Part shown: piece after piece, positions 34,958 through 45,670 of the stretch
Layout of the letters: the number at the start of each line of letters is the position of its first letter
How positions within the stretch are numbered: position 1 is the first letter of the stretch
Assembly (NCBI GenBank): GCA_032718475.1
Contig: JAUCBJ010006779.1
Span: forward strand, 1-54,087
Origin: Nemertoderma westbladi
Lineage: Eukaryota; Xenacoelomorpha; Nemertodermatida; Nemertodermatidae
Length of the DNA: 54,087 nt
Reading direction: 5' to 3'
Translations under genes and position numbers: made by a program
Notes under the pieces: generated by a model
Databases searched by the model: none
What the model was told of the DNA's origin: nothing
Seen by the model: only the letters and a program-made list of their open reading frames with translations

Positions 34958-35339
34958 CTCGAGAGTCAGGACTAATTACAACATAGATACATTTTATTAT
35001 ATCTACAAAGTACAAAACTTTAAAAATGTATTGCATTTTATACCTTATACATGTTCATGTTCATCTTGTTTAGGAATGCCAACACAGCTTCTAAATTAGC
35101 GCACAAACATCATTTTATTAAATAGTGCTACCCGCTAAGATTATAGTGGACCATGATGACTGCCGTAAATAATGAGGTAATCACCGAAACTTTGATATGA
35201 TAGGTAGGTATCCTAAAAAATGGATCCTACCAAATATTTGCACGTTTTTCATCACCAGTAGACTAATTAACATGTTTTGGACAGGTAGCCAACCCCTTAA
35301 AACCCTTTTCAAAAAATAACATCCCCCCCTAGTTGTACG
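34958..35339. other. 3' flank of the transposase-like gene
   Basis: AT-rich. A hairpin GGTAGGTATCC ... GGATCCTACC lies at about 35201-35230. No poly(A) signal context stands out. Confidence 0.4.
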
Positions 35340-35620
35340 GTACATGTCTACTATGATGGGATAGATGAGCTTTAAACACTCAGGTATTTTAAAGACCTCA
35401 GGGGGAACACCATCTACTCCACTGGCACGATTGGTCTTAATGCTCTTTGCAGCAGCCTTCACTTCTGCAAAGGAGATATCGCCAAAGGGAATATCTGGGA
35501 GTACAGACTCAGACACTTTTACTTCTATAAAGTTATCAGGCAATACCCTGTCATTATTGAGGAGCTTTTCAAAGTGGGCTTTCCAACCATTGAGGCGATC
35601 GGCCCACGCCCAGTGACTAT
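35340..35620 (-). mobile_element. Internal LINE fragment (region before the RT core)
   Basis: The minus strand encodes WKAHFEKLLNNDRVLPDN, then ISFAEVKAAAKSIKTNRASG and VDGVPPEVFK, the segment that normally precedes the reverse transcriptase core. It probably belongs to the same family as 29480-30990, supplying the part missing there. Confidence 0.7.
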
Positions 35621-35788
35621 ATATAATTAATATTTTATTAGTAGCGGTACCGGTACACATACTTAACCCCTTAGGGTAGCCTAAATGTAGAAATACATCC
35701 ATACATGGCAGTATGGTATTCAAACCATGTCAGCTTCAGCATGTAGGATAGGCCTGTTTGCCTGTTTAAAAATAAAAATTAAACTAAC

Positions 35789-35933
35789 TGCTGCAATCTT
35801 TGTTCACACATCGTCTAATGTTACTGAGGTGAGATAGGGAAGGTTTGTTGACGTCATCCTCCAATGCAATACCTCTTTCCACAAAAACGCAGATAAGAAG
35901 AAGATGAACCCCAAAACGAAATAAGGTTTCCAT
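35789..35933 (-). CDS. MIA-like gene exon 1: signal peptide and C-x4-C-S motif
   Basis: The ATG at 35933 opens 48 codons and leaves one base (A) before a GTTAGT donor at 35788-35787. Residues 1-24 look like a signal peptide: a Met-Glu-Thr-Leu-Phe-Arg start, then a hydrophobic core HLLLICVFV. The mature start near GIALEDD leads to IRRCVNKDCS. Cys-x4-Cys-Ser followed, across the splice, by KPVSTALAFED corresponds position by position to the C-x4-C-S-x-P-[IV]-S-x-A-x-A-x-x-D start of MIA-family domains. In human MIA these two cysteines form the first disulfide. Without splicing, the frame stops at once (AGT TAG), which supports the donor. The exon is too short to stand out as an ORF. The 5' UTR and promoter were not resolved. 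Confidence 0.85.
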
Positions 35934-37059
35934 ATTAAAACAGTCAGACAGTACCGGTAGTGGGCAGTAGGCCTATCAAACTAGTTCAGTGCTATTAGCA
36001 TTAGGCATAGGCATTAGCCTACGCTTACTGGCTTACAATACAGCAATACTACTGTACTAAAAATACAAAATATGTTTGTTTATGCCAGAGATGTAAGTGT
36101 AAGACAGACATAAACTGTAAACCAAGATATCGATCATAATAATAGTACTGTACAGCTGTAGTCTGTCAGTCTGTAGTAGGCCTAATAAGACCTGAAGGCT
36201 GAAGCCCTACCGGCTGACCGGTAATAACAGCAAACAGATTACCGACTGGCGCCTGCCGCCTGGTCCACCTGTTTGCGCTCATTTCTGCCTTTGGTCAGCA
36301 GTCAGTACAGCAGTAGGCCTATACTGCTATGTTATTACTTATTACACGTACCGGTCCGGTATTACTGCAGTACTGTATTATGATGCTGATGCGATGCACG
36401 GGCAGACGGGCATGCCTATATGTCAGGTAGTCAGGTACGGTACTGCTGTACTGCCTGACTGCAGTGTGCGTCAGTGCGTGCACTCGTGCAATACGGTACC
36501 GAACTGCTCCAGCATGGCCTGATGGCCAACACTCTTACTTCCACTTCCACCTCCACTGTAAGCGGACTTGTTGAGGCAAGACTGCAGAATGCTGCCACAT
36601 CTGCAATAATGACTAGCGCTTAGATTGTAGATGTTGAATATACAACTAAAAAATCAGCCACTCAGGTAATAGAAATAACCTCATTAAATATTAGCCAATT
36701 AGGAGACAACTGCCACAGCTACACATCAGCACATGGCTGCATGGTATTGAAAGATTTATAAAATAAGCAGACTGATACTGTAGCTAGCTCGCTGCCCGTT
36801 ATTTCAACAATACCGGTACAGCAGCAATGGTGTACTCGTTTTAAAATGCTGAAATGAGAACTAAATTCATTGAATTAGTGAATCTTATAAAAAATATGAG
36901 TACCGGCAGACCGATACAAAATTGCAAAATTTTCCGAATTAATGGTGTAGTCATTTTAAAATTAGAACATGCAGTAGGCCTACTGCCTACAGTATAATTA
37001 ATTGAATAAGTTTTAGTTTCCACGACTGGTTTACGCGGCCACTCATTCAAGCTCCAGAA
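35934..37059. other. 5' region of the MIA-like gene
   Basis: No coding signal. It is rich in TACTGTA, AGGCCT and ACCGGT motifs. The MIA-like promoter should lie here, but no TATA box or initiator can be assigned. Confidence 0.4.
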
Positions 37060-37230
37060 ACCCCGTGCTCGGCTGCTGCAGAGGAACTCAACATTTCACT
37101 TTCGAGTTATAGATCCCTGGAACTCGCTATCCGATTATGTTGTCACCGCCCCCAACCTTAACTCTTTTAAAACCCGTTCAAACCCCCACTATAAAGATTT
37201 CCCACTCAAGTTTACCCCATCATGATGGTC
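37060..37230 (+). mobile_element. CR1-like LINE 3' tail
   Basis: It encodes FRVIDPWNSLSDYVV then NLNSFKTR, matching the tail of the 28275-28735 fragment, including TTTACCCC near the end. Confidence 0.65.
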
Positions 37231-37686
37231 TGTGTAATAGTATTTAACTTACAACAGTAACTCTTAACTTCTTACTTTTTTTTAATTTTTAATTTTTAGA
37301 CTTCTTTTTAACTTAAATTAAATATTTTTTTATCATCATCCTATTACACACTGTTGTCCTCATACACAAACTTTACGTTTTAGTTACTACTTTATAGAAT
37401 GATATTTTATATTATATTGTAATAACTAATATGCCATCTGTATTTTTAACTGGATTGAACCTATTTACTTGACGTTTTCAAACATTTTAATAGTTTTTAC
37501 ACACAGCTACAGTAGAGCTTATACTGTTTTACTTAAAGTTTTTACTCAGGTTAATTTTTATTTTTTAATTATAATTAAATAACGAAACTAAGTTTTTTAA
37601 GATGTATAAATATGTGTGCCCAATTTGTTACAACGTCTGTTTTATTTTTTATTACTCGCGTCAAGCTCGGTTTTTAGATGCACTTA

Positions 37687-37831
37687 CTTATATTTTAATT
37701 ACTGTATTGTAAATAATTTTTAGCCAGCTAGTTTAAGTTTGACTTTATGCCACATACTATTAAATTATATTTTAATTACTGTATTTAAATAATTTTTAGC
37801 CAGCTAGTTTAAGTTTGACTTTATGCCACAT
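37687..37831. repeat. 75-bp tandem duplication
   Basis: TTTAGCCAGCTAGTTTAAGT and TTTGACTTTATGCCACATAC occur twice in succession, almost unchanged. The surrounding 37231-38617 is otherwise AT-rich and empty. Confidence 0.85.
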
Positions 37832-38617
37832 ACTCTCATTTACATACTCCATACCAACATTTTTAGGTGTTGTACAGTAGTAGGTAGATACTAGTAGGTA
37901 GCCTCAGTTTATATATTTTAACATGTAATTTTATATTTAGTCTGAACAGGTACAATAAGCTTATGCTTCCTTTACCTTAATATTAAACACTAAACAATGG
38001 TTTTTAATACTAGAAGTATGCCATATTTGTACTACTGTATCCCTGCACTGATAAAAATTGTATTTTGTTAAATAATATTATTATTTTTAATCCAAATTAA
38101 ACCCTGTAGGCCTACTTAAACGTCTAACCACTCACGACCCACTGATAAGTGATCCAGAATAGATCCCGTTCACCCACCCAAAGCGAGAACGGCGCCTTTG
38201 TTGTAACTCCGTAACGCGTAACGTAAAGGGCCTAGTTATTCATTCATATACTGTATTCATACTCGCTCCCGTCACACTCACACAGTACTTAAACCATAAT
38301 TGCAGTAATGTACAGTGGTATTTTTATTTCATTAAAGTTGTACAGATGGCTAAAATCAATCTCAGTTACGGCACGTTAAAAAAAAAATAAGCTGATAGCA
38401 AGCGCTCACTACAGTAAAATGGAGGGAGTTCAAGATTTGCACTACCACTCGGTTCGAAAAGCAATGATGAGAGACAACTACAGTAGGCTTGTTGAGCTGG
38501 ACATACAGTAGTTTCATATTATGACCACGTAATATATTAATTATAAAAATGAGTCATATCTGGTTTCCATAAGTTGGAGTTTCGAAGGAGATCATATTAT
38601 TTTAAGTAACTACAGTA

Positions 38618-39020
38618 TTACACCATGTCCTTGAACATACTGTAGTTTTGTTATTCTGGTATATGGACGCCAGCCCCCCCCCCCCCCGAATTTTTCTACA
38701 AATCTTAATGAGATTGCATGAAATTTGAAATATAAATATTTTCACCTCCCTCATCATTTAGTGGGTAAGCCAGAAATTTAATTTTCGCTTTCATTTTTTA
38801 GCTAAAGTAAAGCCGTTTATAAATGGTTTATCCGTCAATATTGCACAAGTTCACACAATTGCGATGTCCCGGAATATAATGTCGTAATTCAATGGCATGA
38901 TTTCAGCGGAAGCAAATATACATGCAACTTCTAAATGCCCATATCTCAGCTATTGCCCAACCAAATACAAATATTTTTACATATTTGGAATCCGTGTCGC
39001 ACGGTCAGCTTCACGAGCTG
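38618..39020. mobile_element. Single-arm relative of the fold-back element
   Basis: It shares with 40492-40873 the order ACACCATGTCC, a C tract (38674-38687), ATTTTTCTACAAATCTT, then a diverged body to TATCTCAGCTATTGC. It looks like an old copy without its second arm. Confidence 0.6.
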
Positions 39021-39532
39021 CACGGCCATAAAATGTATTGGTCGATCAATTAATAATTTTTGGTCCGCTAATTTTTTTATCAACAAACAAGTTATGTGGA
39101 ATTAAATTTCAAAGTAATTAATTATTTAAAGATAAATATTGCATTTAAATAGATAGCGCTGATGGTATCCACCGGTTATTTAATATTCTAGAATATAATA
39201 ATATCATAACAATGTGTATCTACTGTATATATTGTTTTTAATAACGACGATATGACTTGTTTTTAAAATGTATTAACCTATATTGTGTCTATTTGTTCTA
39301 TATTGTCTATCGTACCCTTTGTCTATTTATCTACAATTTGAATGTTATATGGACTCCCGTAAGTGCAACGTCCTAGGATGTCTTCCACTCTATACATACA
39401 CTGATATATCTGGTCTATTTATTGTTTTAATATTTTTAATTTTGAGCGAATAATATTACAAAAAGATATTTAAAACATTATTTAAAATATTATATATTTT
39501 GCTTTATATAGCGGGGTATTTCACTATGGACA

Positions 39533-39652
39533 ATGGAAGAAGCTTCGATGGACAATATTTATGCTGAAATAGGCCCAAATGACTTTCAACAAATAAAACA
39601 ACGTTTTAACAGTTTAAAGTGGTGGCAATTAGTAACATTTTTTGTCTTGCTT
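39533..39652 (+). CDS. Possible first exon of a type II membrane protein
   Basis: The ATG at 39533 encodes about 40 residues: MEEASMDNIYAEIGP, a short basic/aromatic segment (FNSLKWW), and a hydrophobic run QLVTFFVLL ending at TTAG|GTCAGT, a usable donor. A tyrosine motif (YAEI) in a short cytoplasmic tail followed by a signal anchor is a common layout of lectin-like receptors. No downstream partner exon was found, so this may be a relic or chance. Confidence 0.25.
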
Positions 39653-39777
39653 AGGTCAGTAGGTACCAGGTACCGGCCCCGATACAGACAGAGTAGCAGT
39701 AGGCTATTGTCAGACAGTCAGATTGTATTGACTGATGTTGGGTGTTACTGTGTTATGGTCGAATCTTTTGAAAATAA

Positions 39778-39886
39778 ATGGGAGTCACCGGAAAATTTTC
39801 ACAAGAAGGCGCCGTTCGAATTCAAACTCGTGGAACTGGAAATTTTACTGATGATTATGCAGGTTCATCTTCATATGATGAGGGAG
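39778..39886 (+). CDS. RCOR: CoREST exon 1
   Basis: The ATG at 39778 has an in-frame TAA immediately upstream. It encodes MGVTGKFSQEG through TDDYAGSSSYDEG, ending one base into a codon at a consensus GTGAGT donor (39887). Joined to exon 2 it gives SSSYDEGDNRGMNVG, matching the SSSDEE...GMRVG of human RCOR1. The true start could lie in an unseen upstream exon if an internal acceptor is used. Confidence 0.72.
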
Positions 39887-41491
39887 GTGAGTCTGAGTCG
39901 GTCAGCTGTCAGCCTCCCTTTCATCTGTGCATAGTGCATTCCTTAGGGCCAACTGCCTTAGGCGGTTACGGGCTGTACAGCTGTAACTTTGTACATGTAC
40001 GGTGGTCCAAAAAATCTTTTTTCGAATTTCAACTCAGTTCGCACATCAGATGTCATCAAATGCAGAAATGGGCCCAAACAAATACCGGTACCAAAGAAAT
40101 AGATACCAAAATTTTGATTTGGGCATGACAGGAAATATTCCCATAGGCACAGGCACATGGCCAGTCCAGTTTCCACCTTTGGCGCAATTGCGCAAGTGCT
40201 GAAGCAGTGAAGTGAGTCATATTCTCAATTTTTGTGATGATCAACTTACTAGTAGGCCTACCGGTCTGCCGGTAGGTATTCCTTATTCCTACTGCACTGC
40301 ATTGATATTATGCTCATTAGAACCGCAATGACCGATTTCTGGATTTAGTTGGTGTACCTTCAAAACAAGCATAGCTGTAGCAGTGTAGAGCGAATATGGA
40401 ATAGGTTTTGAGATGTGCCGAGATACACCAGTAGTACAGTACGAGTACACCTTCCTAATTTATAGGCCTAATTGCTAATACCATTCAACCAGTACACCAT
40501 GTCCAGTAATATAGTGTCATTTTCTGATGACACGGACCCCCCCCCCCCCCCCCCCCCAGATTTTTCTACAAATCTTTATCATATTGCTTGAAATTTTAAA
40601 CACAACTAGTTCAACTCACCGTCGATGACCCCATGAAGCCGGAATTTTAGATTTTGCCTTCAATTTTTTTATAAGTGTTTTAAAAAAGTGTCTTTTGCGA
40701 AATCGCACCCTCCGTATCGCGGACATTCTTCACAATACTTCAATAGTCGTAATTCGAAATATTCGAAATATGTAACATTATCTGAATTTCGTTGAGAAAC
40801 AGCTGAGATATAGGCGTTCAAAGATTGCAAGAATTATCGTTCGCTAGATGCCATTTATTCTATTTAATAAATACACGATGTTCTGGAACATTTTGTATAA
40901 GTAGCTACCCAATAGATATATTGGATAGGAATACCGCTGTTGCCTACCAACTCATAAAATAAATAACACGTTCTAGAATTTTGTGTAGGCTATTTATTTA
41001 ATAGAATAAATGGCCTGCAGCGAACGATAATTCTTGCAATATTTGAACGCCTATACCGGTATCTCAGCTGTTTCTCAACAAAATTCAGATATTGTTGCAT
41101 ATTTCGAATCCATGCAACGTAAGCTTTATAATGATATGAAAAAGTTACGACTAATGCGAAGAATGGCCACGATACTGTCAGACTGTGCTGCTGTGGGTGT
41201 GATTTCGCAAAAGACACTTTTTTTTAAAACGCTTATAAAAAAAATTTAAAGGCAAAATCGGAAATTCCGGCTTCATGGGGTCATCGACGGTGAGTGGAAC
41301 TAGTGGTGTTTCAAATTTAAGTGTCATCAGAAAATGACACTATATTACGGGACATGGTGTACAGCAGTACAACTACAACATTTCCCCATTACCAGATTAC
41401 GGTCCGGTAGTTTCTAGTTACCACTTACCGGTACTTGGGTTGGGTATTAACAGTCAGTTACCTTACTACATGTCCACCTCTCTGTAACTAG
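39887..41491 (+). other. CoREST intron 1
   Basis: Contains the fold-back element and AGGCCT- and ACCGGT-rich DNA. The ORFs here are short and unconvincing. Confidence 0.7.
40492..41362. mobile_element. Fold-back element (arms about 380 bp)
   Basis: Outer ends GTACACCATGTCC (40492) and GGACATGGTGTAC (to 41362) are inverted. The arms 40492-40873 and 40991-41362 pair through landmarks AGTGTCATTTTCTGATGACAC, CGTCGATGACCCCATGAAGC and CCATTTATTCTATTTAATAA, with moderate divergence. The left arm alone carries a C21 tract (40537-40557). There is no coding capacity, so it must be non-autonomous or a MITE-like palindrome. Relatives lie at 38618-39020 and about 51110-51150. Confidence 0.85.
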
Positions 41492-41671
41492 ATAACCGAG
41501 GGATGAACGTTGGACCGGAACATCAGGCCTTTGTTGAGGAATGGGATACCGAGGTGGTAGCCAATAGGAGGAGGATTGAAGCCTCCCAGGTCAACGACGA
41601 CTCAGGATCGGCTTCCGGTTCTACTGACGTCATGGTATGGTGTCCCGATAATGTTAACCCAGATTATAAGT
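41492..41671 (+). CDS. RCOR: CoREST exon 2 (ELM2, first part)
   Basis: The acceptor is TCTGTAACTAG and the donor a perfect GTAAGT. It encodes NRGMNVGPEHQAFVEEWD, a charged stretch with acidic Ser-rich insert (NDDDSGSASGS), and DVMVWCPDNVNPDYK. This aligns with the RCOR ELM2 pattern GMRVGPxxQAxVPxxD ... LVWSPN. Confidence 0.88.
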
Positions 41672-42241
41672 GTAAGTAATGCCGCTAGTAGTCCTACATA
41701 AAAACCATCCGCAGTAATAAACTATCTGACTATAAACTAATTTTAACATTACTTTATATGTTATCCTGTGGTATAAATATTTCAGGAGTGTAAAATAAAG
41801 TGATATAAAGTTGCCAAAAAGCGCGATTTATTCATTCACGCCATGTCACATACCGGTATACTCCGCTCCGGTATACTGAGAAAATTTCAAAATGGAAATT
41901 TCGAAAATTCTGATCCTTTTTAAACACGACAATAAGTACATAGAGTATACCGGTACCGGTACCGGTACCTACCTCAAGTCTGCGGAATTGCGTTTTTTTT
42001 CACTTTATTTTTTATAGAAAGACCTGAAACCTCATCCATTTATTAAAGTTTTTATTTCAACAGATTTTTAGAAATGAAACTATTGACCTGCTCTCATAGT
42101 GTGTAGCAATTTTTATTTAACGCATTGTGTAGCTCTTAGAATAATTATATATATTTTAAATAAGCGCTGTGTGATCTTTAATTTTTACTTTTTGTCCGCC
42201 AATATATATTCTGTTGTATCGCCATATTCGCTCCACTATAG

Positions 42242-42456
42242 GCGACGAATACCTCCGTTTGGCTAAGGATAAATACAACTACACCGTGGAACAAGCGCTC
42301 GGTCTGCTGTACTGGCACCGCCACTCTATAGAGAAGGCTGTAGCCGACCTCCCTAACTACGCGCCCTTCAACGAGGAATGGACCGCCGAAGATAAAATAC
42401 TATTCGAACAATCTTTCGGTTTCCACGGAAAGAACTTTAATCGCATTCGTCAAATG
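42242..42456 (+). CDS. RCOR: CoREST exon 3 (ELM2 end and SANT1 start)
   Basis: It encodes [20 protein letters not shown], then [18 protein letters not shown] and [20 protein letters not shown], nearly the human RCOR sequence residue by residue. It starts with two bases of a split codon and ends in phase 0 at ATG|GTTAGA. Confidence 0.95.
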
Positions 42457-42615
42457 GTTAGACTGCTAACGTTCACGCCCTACCGAACTAATACTGCTAT
42501 ATTACTTAACTTAATTAATTGACTAATTCAATTGAGAATTCTAATTCGTCTGTTAATTAAGTTATAAAAGTAATAATAAACCTTCTAGACAGGCACAACA
42601 CAGGGGCTGGATGTG

Positions 42616-42661
42616 GATACGATACGATACGGTATCTATTAGTTGTATTCCGTATCGTATC
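42616..42661. repeat. Hairpin of GATAC repeats in CoREST intron 3
   Basis: GATACGATACGATACGG and CCGTATCGTATC face each other around a 17-nt loop. Confidence 0.6.
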
Positions 42662-42991
42662 AACCGCAATAGGAATAATTGAGTTTCACATTTAGTATCA
42701 GTTGGCTGGGATATATTATTTTAAGGCGCCATAATATTTTATATAATTTAAATATATTATTGTAAATAAATATAATAATTAATAATACCTAATTATTTTA
42801 TTTTAGAGATAATTCACTTTACGTACCGGTACGTCTCTTTAGGTTTTTGGGCCCATGTGAGTAATACCATAGGTTTTCACTAAAACCCCAGGTTACAGAA
42901 GGGCTGAATATAACCAAAACAAAAAACAAATTAGTATATGTACAGGTTATAATTTACGGGGGTAAACTTATCCACATTATTGTCCCTCCAG

Positions 42992-43195
42992 CTTCCCGAT
43001 AAACCAATCTCCCAACTGGTGCAGTATTACTACTCCTGGAAGAAGAGCCGGGAGTGTCTCAGTATAATGGACAGGTTCTCGTTGAAGGTTGGGGGGGTTG
43101 ACGGGAAACCAGACAGTCTCAGCGGTACCATGAGTAGCGACGACTCGGAGGGCTCTAGTAGCGATGGAGACGAGCCGTCAACACGGGTCACTAAG
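42992..43195 (+). CDS. RCOR: CoREST exon 4 (SANT1 end)
   Basis: The acceptor is ATTGTCCCTCCAG and the donor AAG|GTACTG. LPDKPISQLVQYYYSWKKSR completes SANT1 (human LPDKSIASLVKFYYSWKKTR). A Ser/Asp-rich acidic tail follows (SSDDSEGSSSDGDE). Confidence 0.95.
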
Positions 43196-43455
43196 GTACT
43201 GTGTGTTCTAGAATTAGCTTTTATTTGAATCCCCTTAATTCTATTGTCTTTATTACTTGGCATGAAATGTGGAGACGGGGGGGGGGGGGTGGGGCTTTAC
43301 GCAAATCGTAAAATTGTTAACTAATTGAAAGGAGCAGGTTACAGTGGCACGTTATTCTAACCAAAACAATAAGCTAAAGATATATTTAATTTTTTAATAA
43401 TATAATTTACTGGAACCGTTTTGTAATCCCACATTTCTAACTGTTACGTTCCCAG

Positions 43456-43809
43456 ACCGGCAACTGTTCCACCTGCAGCACGCATTCATCCTCTCTGCGC
43501 CAGTGGTCCCCCTCCGACTCGTGGGTCTGTCCCCCCTGTGGTTCCCGATGGCGTCGACACTTCCCCTCCTCCCGGGGGGACGGCGGCTCCTCCCGCTCCT
43601 CCCGGTGCCGTCGACGGCCTCCCAAAGGGATGAACGTGAACGGGGACGATCTCGCCCTCCTCATCTCCGGACAGGGCCCCGCCCTGTTCCAGGAGTTGGA
43701 CTCCCGCATCCTCTCGCTCAAACAGCAGTACCGCGTCAACAAACACGCCATCTCCCACGTCTCCGATCGGCTATTTTCCGCTCACGTCGACGAACTAAGA
43801 CCCCCGGAG
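43456..43809 (+). CDS. RCOR: CoREST exon 5 (GATA-like Cys motif and LSD1-binding linker)
   Basis: The acceptor is GTTCCCAG and the donor GAG|GTAAGT, phase 0 at both ends. It opens with NCSTCSTHSSS, then WVCPPCGSRWRR: Cys-x2-Cys-x17-Cys-x2-Cys, the spacing of a GATA-type zinc finger. An Arg/Ser-rich stretch leads to RRRPPKGMNVNGDDL, the conserved RKPPKGM start of the CoREST linker, and a helical segment with QELDSRILSLKQQYRVNK. The exon is much richer in G and C than its neighbours. Antisense and out-of-frame ORFs here are shadows. Confidence 0.9.
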
Positions 43810-44099
43810 GTAAGTGAGTGAGTGAGCATTAGGTTGTAGAGTTTATAATACCAACTTAATGTATAAACGGGAACCCCCGCGATCAATGTAATCACGATCA
43901 CGACATTTTTGGGACGGGATCCTGAAGAATATAATATAGTTAAGTAAAATTGTTGAATATCTTACAAATAGTTCCAGCTGAACGGAAATGTTTTGATTTT
44001 ATCGAATTTTTATGTCATTATTATTATTTTTATTATTTTATTTATTTCAGCATCAAATATTCATATTATATACATTAAATATCAGTGCCATATCTATAA

Positions 44100-45388
44100 A
44101 AACACTAATGGTAGGGAATTTCTGCACAATAAGTAAAATGGGTCTAAAAAATGAAACATAGGTGAAATAAAAAGCGTCAAGTAGCACGTGAGTAACACCA
44201 CCGCTTAAAAGTATCGTACATTGTAGACAATGGTCGGCAAGTGTTACGTACACAGTAACAGTAACAGTACGTACACGTACAAAACATATTAAAACAGAAT
44301 TAGATGACAAATTTACACGAATATCCAAACTAAAAAGTGATATTCTAAAAATCTCCTTAAGAGAGCGGATATTAAAATTTACCAACATTTGACTCGAACT
44401 ATTAATCTCGTCGGTCTCCTTATTGTATAATTTAATATTAAATAACGACCGGACAGATTTATTAATGGCAGTGTGAAGTTTGTTAAAACTTGACTGTAAA
44501 AAATATACGTGGACCACAACGCACGCACAACAATAGATTGACGAACAGTAACTGTTAAACGGTACTTTCTTAACTTTATCAGAACAGTTACAGAAGCGTC
44601 TAATCAAGGAATTGGCTCTAGCATAAAAAAGTCTAGTTTGTGCCAATATATCACAATCGTCAGAAAAATCGCTGGAAATAATATGCCCTAAGTATTTAAA
44701 ACATTCAACATTACTCAACTGTTTACAATCTAGGTTAATGGACGGCGGGCCAAATGTACCTTTCCTTAATTTACTACGAAAAAACATACATTTAGATTTC
44801 TTTGCGTTGAAGGTCGCTATTATCCTTAGCAAAGTTTACACAAATATTAACAAGAGTCTGTAACGAATGTGGGTTTACGGTTATGAGGCAAATATCATCA
44901 GCGTATATCAAGTGATTAATAACTGAGCCATTTAGTGTACAACCTAACTCGGATGAAGTTAAATCTTTACTTAGGTTATCAATAAAAAAGTTAAATAAAA
45001 GAGGTGAAATCGGGCTGCCCTGTTTAACACCATTTGTGCAATTAAAACTGGGGGAGGTATATCCCCCCCATCTGACAAACATTGACTGCTGAGCGTACAT
45101 ATAGGATAAAATTCGAATAATAAAAACTGGTACTTTACTCTTAACTAATTTCGTAAATAATATACTATGCTGTACACAATCGAATGCTTTAGATGCGTCT
45201 AGGAAACATACATAAACATTTTTACCATGATTCAAATAATAGTTAATAATTTCCTTAATGGTGTAAGCACAGAGCTCAGTACCACATCCTTTTTTGAAAC
45301 CAAACTGGTTGTCTGTTGTTGACAAAAAGTTAATTATTCGCGTTAAAATTAAGTGCTCGAAAAGTTTACATAAACATTCCGGTATCAT
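44100..45388 (-). mobile_element. LINE reverse transcriptase remnant (YADD)
   Basis: The minus strand encodes KLFEHLILTRIINFL, DNQFGFKKGCGTELC, VCFLDASKAFDCVQH, GVKQGSPISPLLFNFFID and LIYADDICLI, then after a frameshift near 44830 FNAKKSKCMFF and a C-terminal domain. It differs from the 29.5-kb family: LDASKAFD and YADD resemble Rex/Daphne-like elements. It is 5'-truncated and lies in CoREST intron 5. Confidence 0.85.
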
Positions 45389-45527
45389 TAAACCATCCCG
45401 TAATCAATTGCAAAATAATTGTTAATATAACTTTATCTTACTAATATTTTATAAGTGTAAAATAAAGTGAGTGTTACACCCAAAACCCGCCACATATAAT
45501 AACTTTAAGGAATTTATTCCGAAATCG

Positions 45528-45553
45528 TTTTCCGGGATCCCGATCCCGGAAAA
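45528..45553. repeat. Perfect palindrome with 12-bp arms
   Basis: TTTTCCGGGATC and GATCCCGGAAAA are separated by CC. More GGGATC motifs follow to 45584. Confidence 0.75.
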
Positions 45554-45670
45554 CGGGATCCAGGGAGTGATAATCCCGATCCCGTTTAAACAATAAATAC
45601 CAACTAATTTGTAAGATAAACTTGGAGTTCTCCCTCCCAACTACAAAATACAACTAACAAAAACATAATG

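Larger units (their letters stand above)
4144..35933 (-). other. Gene span: MIA/TANGO1-type SH3 domain repeat protein (five-exon model)
   Basis: Five minus-strand exons at 35933-35789, 28029-27896, 10506-10350, 9777-7218 and 6680-4144 join with matching codon phases (1+2, 0+0, 1+2, 1+2) and every intron is GT-AG. The joined product is about 1,843 residues if one extra base in exon 4 is discounted: signal peptide, MIA-family SH3 domain, acidic linker, Thr/Pro/Asp repeats, then 29-residue YQPYG repeats. MIA, otoraplin and the lumenal head of TANGO1 (MIA3) share the C-x4-C-S motif and the extended SH3 fold. No transmembrane segment, coiled coil or proline-rich COPII-binding tail of TANGO1 is seen before the stop, so I infer a secreted or lumenal protein rather than a true TANGO1. 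Introns 1 (7.8 kb) and 2 (17.4 kb) carry transposons and the satellite. The family assignment is firm for exons 1-3. The links to exons 4 and 5 are inferred from phase and splice sites. Confidence 0.72.

Noticed and set aside
36841-37050. 69-residue minus-strand ORF
   Set aside because: No domain and AT-rich composition. It looks like chance.
42214-42241. CoREST exon 3 starting at an internal ATG
   Set aside because: The first nine codons lie upstream of a good acceptor and lack family similarity.
43437-43821. Several other-frame ORFs over CoREST exon 5
   Set aside because: They are products of high GC content. Only the frame continuing exon 4 matches CoREST.
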